Positions 45,285 to 53,071 of a stretch of DNA of 64,000 bases are shown piece by piece. The notes beneath the pieces were generated by a model that searched no databases, was not told the DNA's origin, and saw only the letters and a list, made by a program, of their open reading frames with translations. Every line of letters starts with the position of its first letter. The stretch's first letter is position 1. Both the position numbers and the translations under genes were made by a program. This stretch comes from Variovorax davisae (GTDB taxonomy: Bacteria; Pseudomonadota; Gammaproteobacteria; Burkholderiales; Burkholderiaceae_C): the NCBI RefSeq assembly GCF_030316845.1, contig NZ_JASZYS010000004.1, positions 124,001 through 188,000 on the forward strand, written 5' to 3'.

Positions 45285-46004
45285 ATGACGCTGCTCGCGC
45301 TCCATGCCGTCAGCAAGTCCTACGGCGCGCTCAAGGTCACGGACGCCATCACGCTCGCGGTGGCCGAGGGCGAGACGCTGGGCATCCTCGGGCCGAACGG
45401 CGCCGGCAAGACCACGCTGTTCAACCTGATCTCGGGCGACGTGCGCGTGGATGCGGGCCGGGTCGAGTACGCGGGGCGCGACGTGACCGGGCTCAAGCCG
45501 CACCAGCGCTGCCACGCGGGCATCGGGCGCAGCTACCAGGTGCCGCAGCCCTTTGGCCACATGAGCGTGTTCGAGAACCTCGTGACCGCCGCGTGTTTCG
45601 GCGCGCAACAGCGCGAGCAGGAGGCCTGGCAGACCGCGCACGAGGTGCTGGCGCAGACCGGGTTGCTGGCGCGTGCCAACCAGCCGGCGGGCGGGCTCAC
45701 GCTGCTCGACCGCAAGCGGCTCGAACTGGCGCGGGCACTCGCCACGCGGCCGAAGCTGTTGCTGCTCGACGAGATCGCCGGCGGCCTGACCGAGCCCGAG
45801 GCGAAGCAACTGGTCGAGGAGCTGCAGCAGATCAAGGCGCGCGGCGTGACCATGATCTGGATCGAGCACGTGGTGCATGCGCTGCTGTCGCTGGCCGACC
45901 GGCTGTTCGTCATCAACTTCGGGCAAAAGCTGGCCGAGGGCGCGCCGCGCGCCGTGATGGACGACCCCGAGGTGCGGCGGGTCTACATGGGGATGGAAGG
46001 ATGA
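45285..46004 (+). CDS. livG: ABC transporter ATPase, LivG type
   Basis: A 239-residue ATPase with Walker A GPNGAGKT near residues 36-43 and Walker B LLLLDEIAGGL. The usual LSGGQ signature is replaced by LTLLDRKRLELARAL, a variant found in some LivG-like proteins that keeps the following helix. It works with LivF on the cytoplasmic side of the LivH-LivM channel. It starts five bases after the binding-protein gene and overlaps livF by four bases (ATGA). Confidence 0.92.
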   Translation: MTLLALHAVSKSYGALKVTDAITLAVAEGETLGILGPNGAGKTTLFNLISGDVRVDAGRVEYAGRDVTGLKPHQRCHAGIGRSYQVPQPFGHMSVFENLVTAACFGAQQREQEAWQTAHEVLAQTGLLARANQPAGGLTLLDRKRLELARALATRPKLLLLDEIAGGLTEPEAKQLVEELQQIKARGVTMIWIEHVVHALLSLADRLFVINFGQKLAEGAPRAVMDDPEVRRVYMGMEG

Positions 46005-46732
46005 CGGCCCTCCTTTCGACCGCGGGCCTGCAGGCTTTCTACGGTGACGCGCAGGCCTTGTTCGGCATCGACTTCGAGCTGCAGGCCGGCGAGCTGCTGG
46101 CGATCATCGGTGCCAACGGCGCCGGCAAGTCGACCTTCCTGAAATGCCTGACCGGCCTGGTGCGGACGCCGCGCGAGGCGGTGCGCTTCAAGGGCGAGGC
46201 CATCGGCGGCCTCGCGCCCGGGGAGATCGTGCGGCGCGGCCTGGCGATGGTGCCCGAGGGCCGGCGGCTGTTTGCCAGCCTCAGCGTCGAGGAGAACCTG
46301 CTGATGGGCGCCGCCAGCGGCCGCAGCGGCCCCTGGAACCTGGCGCGGCTGTACGGGATGTTCCCGATCCTGGCGCAGAAGCGCCGCGAGCCCGGCACCT
46401 CGCTGTCGGGCGGCCAGCAGCAGATGGTGGCGCTGGGCCGCGCATTGATGAGCAACCCCGAGCTGCTGCTGTGCGACGAGCTGTCGCTCGGCCTGGCGCC
46501 GATCGTGATCCGCGAGATCTACGCCGCCATGCCGCGCATCACGGCCGAGGGCATGACGGTGGTGATCGTCGAGCAGGACGTCGGCATGGCGCAGCAGGTC
46601 TCGCAGCGCGTCTACTGCCTGCAGGAAGGGCGGGTGTCGCTCAGCGGGCGTTCCAGCGAGCTCACGCGGGCGCAGATCTCGCAGGCTTATTTCGGCCTCG
46701 AGGCACGGGCCGAGGAAGTGGCGGCGCCATGA
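46001..46732 (+). CDS. livF: ABC transporter ATPase, LivF type
   Basis: A 243-residue ATPase with Walker A GANGAGKS, a normal signature LSGGQQQM, Walker B LLLCDELSLGL and the switch His replaced in IVEQDVGMA, as is normal for LivF. It pairs with the LivG-like subunit encoded immediately upstream; the two genes overlap by four bases, and livH overlaps the 3' end by four bases as well. The canonical signature here contrasts with the degenerate one in LivG. Confidence 0.93.
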   Translation: MTALLSTAGLQAFYGDAQALFGIDFELQAGELLAIIGANGAGKSTFLKCLTGLVRTPREAVRFKGEAIGGLAPGEIVRRGLAMVPEGRRLFASLSVEENLLMGAASGRSGPWNLARLYGMFPILAQKRREPGTSLSGGQQQMVALGRALMSNPELLLCDELSLGLAPIVIREIYAAMPRITAEGMTVVIVEQDVGMAQQVSQRVYCLQEGRVSLSGRSSELTRAQISQAYFGLEARAEEVAAP

Positions 46733-47589
46733 TCGAGATCCTGCTCCAGGGCCTGCTGCTCGGCGGCCTCTACACCTTGTTCGCGCTCGGCCTGTCGCTG
46801 ATGTTCGGCGTCATGCGGCTGACCAACGTCGCCCAGGGCGACTTCATCGTGCTGGCCGCGTTCGCGGCCATCGCCGGCGTGTCGCTGACCGGCAGCGCGC
46901 CCCTGTGGGTGGTGCTGGCGGTGCTGCCGATCGCCTTCTGCTTCGGCTACCTGCTGCAGCGCCACGTGCTCAACCGCACCTTGGGCAAGGACCCGCTGCC
47001 CTCGCTGGTCGTGACCTTCGGCCTTTCGATCGTGATCCAGAACCTGCTGCTGGAGCTGTTCTCTGCCGATCCTCGGTCGATCGAGATCGGCCCGCTGGCG
47101 ACCCATTCGCTGCAGTTCGGCGATTCGCTGGCGCTCGGCGTCCTGCCGCTGGTCATCCTGGCGGTCGCGCTGGCGGCGACCGCGGCCATGCAGTGGATGT
47201 TCGCGCGCACGCCGCTGGGACGGACCTTCCGCGCCGTGTCCGACGACCGCGAGATCGCCGAGCTGATGGGGCTGAAGTCCCACCAGGTCTACGCGCTGGC
47301 CACCGGCATCGCCTTCGTGCTGATCGCGATCGCCGGTGCGCTGCAGGGCATGCGCACCACGGTCTCGCCCTCGGACGGGCCGCTGCTGCTGCTGTTCGCC
47401 TTCGAGGCCGTGATCATCGGCGGCATGGGCTCTTTCTGGGGCACGCTGGCCGGCGCCATGATCCTCGGCCTGGCGCAGCAGATCGGCTTCAGGCTCGACC
47501 CCGGCTGGGGCATCTGGTTCGGCCATCTGGTGTTCCTGGCGGTGCTGGTGCTGCGGCCGCAGGGACTGTTCCCGAAGACGCGCGGCTGA
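46729..47589 (+). CDS. livH: ABC transporter permease, LivH type
   Basis: A 286-residue inner membrane permease with about eight hydrophobic segments. GLLLGGLYTLFALGLSLMFG at the N-terminus and the EAA-like cytoplasmic loop RAVSDDREIAELMGL near residues 163-177 identify the LivH group. It forms the translocation channel with LivM. It overlaps livF by four bases. The cargo is inferred from context to be an aromatic compound related to hydroquinone, not an amino acid. Confidence 0.93.
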   Translation: MIEILLQGLLLGGLYTLFALGLSLMFGVMRLTNVAQGDFIVLAAFAAIAGVSLTGSAPLWVVLAVLPIAFCFGYLLQRHVLNRTLGKDPLPSLVVTFGLSIVIQNLLLELFSADPRSIEIGPLATHSLQFGDSLALGVLPLVILAVALAATAAMQWMFARTPLGRTFRAVSDDREIAELMGLKSHQVYALATGIAFVLIAIAGALQGMRTTVSPSDGPLLLLFAFEAVIIGGMGSFWGTLAGAMILGLAQQIGFRLDPGWGIWFGHLVFLAVLVLRPQGLFPKTRG

Positions 47590-47600
47590 GGCCGCAGGAA

Positions 47601-48686
47601 ATGGATCCGGTCATGAACCCTCCGACCTTCGACGTGGTGCGTGGCACGGCCGCCAGCCGCACGCTGCTGTGGCTCGCCGGCGCCCTGGTGGCCGGCGCCG
47701 CCACGCTGCCGTTCTGGGGCGAATCGAGCTGGATGCGCGAGTTCGTCGAGATCGCCTGCTACTTCATCTTCGCGATGATGTGGAACCTGCTGGCGGGCTA
47801 CGGCGGCATGGTGAGCATCGGGCAGCAGGCCTTTTTCGGCTTCGGTGGCTACGTGATGCTGATGCTCGGCAACTTCGCGGGCGTCAACCCCTTCGTCGCG
47901 ATCCCGCTCGGCGCGCTGGCGGCCGCGCTGATTGCGGTGCCGGTCTCCTTCGTCGCCTTCCGGCTGGCGGGCGGCTACTTCGCGATCGGCACCTGGGTGA
48001 TCGCCGAAGTGTTCCGGCTCAGCTTCGCCAACATGTCGGCGGTGGGCGGCGGCTCGGGCACCTCGCTCACCGCGCTGCGCGGCATCGACAAGGCGGCCCG
48101 CGAGAGCACCACCTACTGGATGGCGCTGGCCTGCGTGGTGGCGGCGATCGCGCTGGTCTACCTGTTCCTGCGCAGCAAGCGCGGGCTGGCGCTGCTGGCG
48201 ATTCGCGACAACGAGGTCGCCGCCGAGTCGCAGGGCATCCCGGTGGCGCGCATGAAGCTCGCGGTGTACGTGGTCGCGGCCTTCGGCGCGGGGCTGGCGG
48301 GCGCGCTCTATTTCGTCGGCAACCTGCGCATCAGCCCGGACGCCGCTTTCAGCGTCAACTGGACCGCGTTCGCGATCTTCATGGTGGTGATCGGCGGCAT
48401 CGGCCGGATCGAGGGGCCGCTGGTGGGCGCCGTCATCTTCTGGGCGCTGAACAAGTTCCTGAGCGACTACGGCACCTGGTACCTGCTCGGGCTCGGCCTG
48501 CTGGCGATCGTCGTCACCATCTTCTTCAAGCAGGGCCTGTGGGGCCATGCCCAGCAGCGCTGGGGCTGGTCGCTGTTCCCGACCCAGCGGCGGCTGGCGG
48601 TGCATGATGCGCCGGCAGCGAAGCGTTCGATGCCCCTCAGACGTCCCACCGACCTGGAGCTCCATCCCCATGCGAAACATCAATGA
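47601..48686 (+). CDS. livM: ABC transporter permease, LivM type
   Basis: A 361-residue permease with the LivM core (NLLAGYGGMVSIGQQAFFGF, and the cytoplasmic loop LAIRDNEVAAESQGIPV). The C-terminus has a soluble basic tail of about 40 residues (FPTQRRLAVHDAPAAKRS) whose last 17 bases overlap the start of the dioxygenase gene. ATG 47601 is used; a second in-frame ATG at 47613 is spaced further from the upstream GCAGGAA and may be the real start. Confidence 0.92.
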   Translation: MDPVMNPPTFDVVRGTAASRTLLWLAGALVAGAATLPFWGESSWMREFVEIACYFIFAMMWNLLAGYGGMVSIGQQAFFGFGGYVMLMLGNFAGVNPFVAIPLGALAAALIAVPVSFVAFRLAGGYFAIGTWVIAEVFRLSFANMSAVGGGSGTSLTALRGIDKAARESTTYWMALACVVAAIALVYLFLRSKRGLALLAIRDNEVAAESQGIPVARMKLAVYVVAAFGAGLAGALYFVGNLRISPDAAFSVNWTAFAIFMVVIGGIGRIEGPLVGAVIFWALNKFLSDYGTWYLLGLGLLAIVVTIFFKQGLWGHAQQRWGWSLFPTQRRLAVHDAPAAKRSMPLRRPTDLELHPHAKHQ

Positions 48687-49542
48687 ACACACCATCACGG
48701 CCGCCGTGCTCGAGCGCATGGACGGCTGCGAGAACCCCCGGCTGAAGGAGATCATGTCGGCGCTGGTGCGCCACCTGCACGACTTCGCGCGCGAGGTGAA
48801 GCTCACCGAGGCCGAGTGGGCCGCCGGCATCGAGTTCCTGACCGCGACCGGGCAGAAGTGCGACGCCAAGCGGCAGGAGTTCATCCTGCTGTCGGACACG
48901 CTGGGCCTGTCGATGCTGACCGTGGCGATGAACCATGCCAAGAGCGCCCAGGCCACCGAGGCCACCGTGTTCGGCCCCTTCCACGTGCAGGGTGCGCCCC
49001 GGCTGCCGCTCGGCGGCGACATCTCGGGCGGCGCCGCGGGCGAGCCGCTGTTCGTGCAGGCCGTGGTGCGCGGGCGCGACGGCGAGCCGGTGGCCGATGC
49101 CGAGGTCGATGTCTGGGAGGCCGACGCCGAAGGCTTCTACGACGTCCAGCGGCCGGGCCTCGACCGGCCGCAGGGCCGCGCCGTCTTCCGCACCGACGCC
49201 GAGGGCCGGCTGTGGTTTCGCGGCGTGATGCCGGTGGCCTATCCGATCCCCACCGACGGCCCGGTCGGCGCGATGCTGCGGGCCACCAAGCGCCACCCGT
49301 GGCGGCCCGCGCACGTCCACTTCATGATCCAGGCGCCAGGCTACGAGACATTGATCACGCACGTGTTCCGGGACGGCGACCGGTATCTCGACAGTGACGC
49401 CGTGTTCGGCGTGCGCAGCTCGCTGATCGGCGACTTCGCCTCGCACCCGGCCGGCGCCGCGCCCGACGGCAGCGCGCAGGCCGGGCCCTTCCACACGCTG
49501 AATTTCGGCTTCGTGCTGGAGCCCGCGGCGGTGGCCGGATGA
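48670..49542 (+). CDS. Intradiol ring-cleavage dioxygenase, probable hydroxyquinol 1,2-dioxygenase
   Basis: A 290-residue intradiol dioxygenase. The helical N-terminal dimerisation domain is followed by ATEATVFGPFHVQGAP and the Fe(III)-binding beta-sandwich, with ligands Tyr in GFYDVQ, Tyr in VAYPIPTDGP and the two His of RPAHVHFM. Size and the TEATVFGPF region match hydroxyquinol 1,2-dioxygenases more than catechol enzymes (recalled consensus). Cleavage of hydroxyquinol gives maleylacetate, the same product as the hydroquinone route upstream, so the operon would process both rings. The gene overlaps livM by 17 bases and the methyltransferase by four (ATGA). Confidence 0.85.
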   Translation: MRNINEHTITAAVLERMDGCENPRLKEIMSALVRHLHDFAREVKLTEAEWAAGIEFLTATGQKCDAKRQEFILLSDTLGLSMLTVAMNHAKSAQATEATVFGPFHVQGAPRLPLGGDISGGAAGEPLFVQAVVRGRDGEPVADAEVDVWEADAEGFYDVQRPGLDRPQGRAVFRTDAEGRLWFRGVMPVAYPIPTDGPVGAMLRATKRHPWRPAHVHFMIQAPGYETLITHVFRDGDRYLDSDAVFGVRSSLIGDFASHPAGAAPDGSAQAGPFHTLNFGFVLEPAAVAG

Positions 49543-50327
49543 ATGGCCATAATGGACCGATGCAAAGTCCTGCTCCGCCGCTCCCTTCGCCCGAGGCGCT
49601 CGCGCCGCACACGCCGCTGCCGGCCTACTACGGCGACGAGGCCGAACACCAGCAGTTCCTGCGCCGGATCTTCGACGACACCGCGCCCGACTACGACCGC
49701 ATCGAACGGGTGCTCGCCTTCGGCTCGGGCCCCTGGTACCGGCGCTCGGCGCTGCAGCGCGGTGGCCTGGCGGCCGGCGCGCAGGTGCTCGACGTCGGCA
49801 TCGGCACCGGGCTGGTCGCGCGCGAGGCGCTCAAGCTGATCGGCCCGCAGGGGCAGCTGGTCGGCGTCGACCCGAGCCCCGGGATGATGGGCCAGGTGGC
49901 GCTGCCGGGCGTGACGCTGGTGCGCGGCCGGGCCGAGGAACTGCCGCGGTCCGATGCCAGCAGCGACTTCATCAGCATGGGCTACGCGCTGCGCCACATC
50001 GCCGACGTCCATGCGGCCTTCGCGGAGTTCTTCCGGGTGCTGCGCCCGGGCGGCCGGCTGCTGGTGCTCGAGATCACCAAGCCCTCGGGCCGGGTCGGAA
50101 CGGCCGTCCTCAAGGGCTACATGCGCGGCGTGGTGCCGCTGATCGCCAAGGTGGTGGCGCGCGGGCAGGACACGGCCGAGCTGTGGCGCTACTACTGGGA
50201 CACGATCGAGGCCTGCATCGCGCCGGAATCGGTGCTGGCCGCATTGCGCGCCGCCGGCTTCCAGGATGTGAAGCGACACGTCGAACTCGGCATTTTTTCC
50301 GAGTACAGCGCATTCAAGCCGGTCTGA
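49539..50327 (+). CDS. UbiE/COQ5-like class I SAM-dependent methyltransferase
   Basis: A 262-residue methyltransferase with motif I VLDVGIGTGLVAR near residues 80-92 and the UbiE-like segment DFISMGYALRHIADV. UbiE-type enzymes C-methylate quinols. This one differs from housekeeping UbiE in several places, for example ITKPSGRVGTAVLKG where UbiE has a different core. Its ATG overlaps the stop of the hydroxyquinol dioxygenase (ATGA), so it is translationally coupled to the catabolic operon. It may methylate an aromatic or quinol intermediate, or be a paralogue of ubiquinone methyltransferase; the sequence cannot decide. Confidence 0.82.
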   Translation: MNGHNGPMQSPAPPLPSPEALAPHTPLPAYYGDEAEHQQFLRRIFDDTAPDYDRIERVLAFGSGPWYRRSALQRGGLAAGAQVLDVGIGTGLVAREALKLIGPQGQLVGVDPSPGMMGQVALPGVTLVRGRAEELPRSDASSDFISMGYALRHIADVHAAFAEFFRVLRPGGRLLVLEITKPSGRVGTAVLKGYMRGVVPLIAKVVARGQDTAELWRYYWDTIEACIAPESVLAALRAAGFQDVKRHVELGIFSEYSAFKPV

Positions 50328-50436
50328 GCCGGTGCCGGCGGGCGCAGCTGCCCGGACAATGATGCGCAGGATCGGGCAATCAGTTACAAACCCACCCTGG
50401 CGGGCGGGGCAGGTGCGCCCTCAACCAGGAGCGGAC

Positions 50437-50514
50437 ATGGCAGTCGGAGTCGGGAGGGGCACGGTGCGCGGCACCGAAGGCGGGGCGACCGGGGTGGTGG
50501 ATGCAGGCCACTGA
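50437..50514 (+). CDS. Possible 25-residue leader peptide overlapping the regulator start
   Basis: An ATG at 50437, preceded by AGGAG with a five-base spacer, opens a 25-codon frame that starts MAVGVGRGTV and ends at 50514. It therefore overlaps the first 14 bases of the downstream regulator, whose own start has no good ribosome site. This layout suggests translational coupling. The peptide is Gly/Val-rich and has no recognisable homologue. Confidence 0.35.
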   Translation: MAVGVGRGTVRGTEGGATGVVDAGH

Positions 50515-53071
50515 GTCGGTCTATCGCTTCGACCAGGCCGAACTGAATCCCGCCAGCCGCGAGCTGCGGGTAGGCGGCGAGCCGGTCCAGCTCGGCGCCC
50601 GCGCCTTCGACGTGCTGCTGGCGCTGGTCACGCACCGCGAGCGCATGCTGACCAAGAACGAACTGCTCGACCTGGTCTGGCCCCAGCTCGTGGTCGAGGA
50701 AAACAACCTCCAGGTGCAGGTCAGCGCGCTGCGCAAGCTGCTCGGCGCCAAGGCCATCGTGACGGTGCCCGGCCGCGGCTACCGCTTCGCCGCCGCGCTG
50801 GACGAAGCGCCCCCCGCCGACCGGCCGGCGGCCCGGGCCGCGGCCGCGCCGCCGCCGGTGGCCCTGCCCTCCGAATTCGGCAACCTGCCGGTCGGGCTGC
50901 CGCCCCTGCTCGGGCGCGACCAGGACCTGGCGCAGCTGCGCGAGCTGGTGCGCGAGCATCGACTGGTCACCCTGCTGGGCGCGGGCGGCATCGGCAAGAC
51001 CAGCCTGGCGCGGTCACTGGCCCGCGACCTGGCGCACCGCTTCCGCGATGGCGCCTGGATGGTCGAGCTGGCCCATGTCTCGGACCCCGGCGCCATGCCG
51101 GGCGCCGTGGCGCGCGCACTGCGCATCGGCCTGCCCGGCCACGCCGACCCGGCCGTGGAGCTGGCCGAGCGCCTGCGCGGGCGCGAACTGCTGCTGCTGG
51201 ACAACTGCGAACACCTGGTCGAGCCGATCGCGGCGCTGGCCGGCCACCTGCTGGCGGCGCTGCCCGAACTGCACATCCTGGTCACCAGCCAGGAGCCGCT
51301 GCGGCTGGCGGCCGAGCGCTCGATGCGCCTGGGCACGCTGGCTGTGCCGGGCGACGCCGAGGTCGCCGACGCCGCGGCGCACGGCGCGGTGGCGCTGTTC
51401 GCCGCCCGCGTCGGCGCCTTGCAGCCGGGCTTCCGGCTCGACGCCTCGAACCTCGAGGCGGTGGTGGACATCTGCCGCGCGCTCGACGGCATGCCGCTGG
51501 CGCTGGAACTCGCGGCGGCGCGGGTGCCCCTGCTGGGCGTGCCGGGGGTGCGCCAGCACCTGGGCCAGCGCCTGCGCATCCTCAACAGCGGCGCCCGGGA
51601 CGCACCGTCGCGCCATCGCACGCTGCGCGCCACGCTCGACTGGAGCCATGCGCTGCTGAGCCCGCTCGAGCGCACCGTGTTCCGCCGGCTCGGCGTCTTC
51701 GTCGGCGGCTTCGGCCTCGAGCTGGCGCAGCAGGTGGCGGCCGACGACGGCCTCGATGCCTGGGCCGTGGTCGACCTGCTCGGCAACCTGATCGACAAGT
51801 CGATGGTGGTGCTGGAAGCTGGCGCCACGCCGCGCTACCGCCTGCTGGAGAGCGCCCGCGCCTACGCCCGGGAGCAGCTCGAGACGGCCGGCGAATGGGA
51901 GCGCCTGCGGGGCTGGCACGCGCGCTGCATGCGGGCGGCGATCGACCGTCCGGAGCGCGCCGGCTGCATGGGTTTCGAAGCCATGGACGCCTGGGTGATG
52001 GCCTGCATCCCCGAGATCGACAACCTGCGCAGCGCGATCGAATGGTCCTGCGGCGAAAGCGGCGACCCGGCGCTGGCCCTCGAACTGGTGAACACCGCGG
52101 CGGTGCTCATGTACCAGGCCGGACGCTACGGCGAAGGCGTGCGCTGGATGCGGATGGCCGAACCCCTGGTCGATGAGCGCACCGCCCCATTCGTGGTGGC
52201 GGATTTCTGCGGCGGCCTGGCCATGATCGGCCTGCACGGCGGCGTCAACGCCCAGGAGCGGGAGCAGCTGCTAGAGCGCTCCCGCGCCATCTTCGAGCAG
52301 GAGCAGGCCCATGGCCGGCTGGTGATCGCCCTGTGCATGAGCGCCTACGTGTCGGCCGTGACCGCCGACTTCGAGAGCGCCGAGCGCCACCTGGCGCAGG
52401 CGCGTGAATTGATCGAAGTGCCGGCGATGCACGGCTTCCGCGGACTCTGGCTCTACAACTGCGGCATGGTGCGGCGCTACCAGGGCCGCACCGAGGAGGC
52501 GCTGGCCGCCTTTGCCCAGGCCCTGCCGCTGGTGCGCAACGGCGGCGATGCGCGCACCCGGTTCTACGTGCTCAACAACCTGGCCGCGCTGCACCAGGAG
52601 ATCGGCCACATCGACGAGGCGGTGGACCAGTTCCGGGCCGTGATCGAGCACCTGCGCCGCTCGCCCTTGACCGATGCCCAGATGCTGGCCTTCGCCCACA
52701 ACTGGTACGCCCATGCCCTCACCGTGCAGGGCTCGCTGGCCGAAGCGCAGGCCCAGGTCATGCTGAGCCTGCCGCAGTGCCGGCGCACGCTGGGCATCCG
52801 GCATTTCGCCGGCATGCTGGCGCTGCTGGCGGCGCGCCAGGGTCGGCTGCGTGACGCCGCGCTGCTGCTCGGCTGCGACGACGCCGCGCGTGCGCGGCGC
52901 GGCGAGGTGCGCAGCCGGTCCGACACCCGCATGCTCGAGGCCGCGCTGGCGCTGGTCGGCGCCGTCCATGCGCCGTCCGAGCTGGCGGCGTGGCGCCTCG
53001 AAGGCGCCGGCCTCGACGAGGACGCCGCCATCGCGCTGGCCTCGGCCGGCCTCAGCGCGCTGCCGGGCTGA
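50501..53071 (+). CDS. Winged-helix regulator with STAND-type ATPase and tetratricopeptide-like repeats
   Basis: An 856-residue regulator. Residues 1-100 form an OmpR/CadC-type winged helix (LLDLVWPQLVVEENNLQVQV, VPGRGYRF). A P-loop NTPase of the AfsR/MalT STAND class follows, with Walker A GAGGIGKT at residues 160-167 and LLLLDNCEHL as Walker B. The C-terminal 400 residues are helical repeats. Such proteins are large signal-integrating activators; the inducer is unknown. It ends by overlapping the 3' end of the convergent GMC-hydrolase fusion gene by 20 bases. It might regulate that gene or the operon upstream, but no binding site was identified in its own promoter. Confidence 0.88.
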   Translation: MQATESVYRFDQAELNPASRELRVGGEPVQLGARAFDVLLALVTHRERMLTKNELLDLVWPQLVVEENNLQVQVSALRKLLGAKAIVTVPGRGYRFAAALDEAPPADRPAARAAAAPPPVALPSEFGNLPVGLPPLLGRDQDLAQLRELVREHRLVTLLGAGGIGKTSLARSLARDLAHRFRDGAWMVELAHVSDPGAMPGAVARALRIGLPGHADPAVELAERLRGRELLLLDNCEHLVEPIAALAGHLLAALPELHILVTSQEPLRLAAERSMRLGTLAVPGDAEVADAAAHGAVALFAARVGALQPGFRLDASNLEAVVDICRALDGMPLALELAAARVPLLGVPGVRQHLGQRLRILNSGARDAPSRHRTLRATLDWSHALLSPLERTVFRRLGVFVGGFGLELAQQVAADDGLDAWAVVDLLGNLIDKSMVVLEAGATPRYRLLESARAYAREQLETAGEWERLRGWHARCMRAAIDRPERAGCMGFEAMDAWVMACIPEIDNLRSAIEWSCGESGDPALALELVNTAAVLMYQAGRYGEGVRWMRMAEPLVDERTAPFVVADFCGGLAMIGLHGGVNAQEREQLLERSRAIFEQEQAHGRLVIALCMSAYVSAVTADFESAERHLAQARELIEVPAMHGFRGLWLYNCGMVRRYQGRTEEALAAFAQALPLVRNGGDARTRFYVLNNLAALHQEIGHIDEAVDQFRAVIEHLRRSPLTDAQMLAFAHNWYAHALTVQGSLAEAQAQVMLSLPQCRRTLGIRHFAGMLALLAARQGRLRDAALLLGCDDAARARRGEVRSRSDTRMLEAALALVGAVHAPSELAAWRLEGAGLDEDAAIALASAGLSALPG

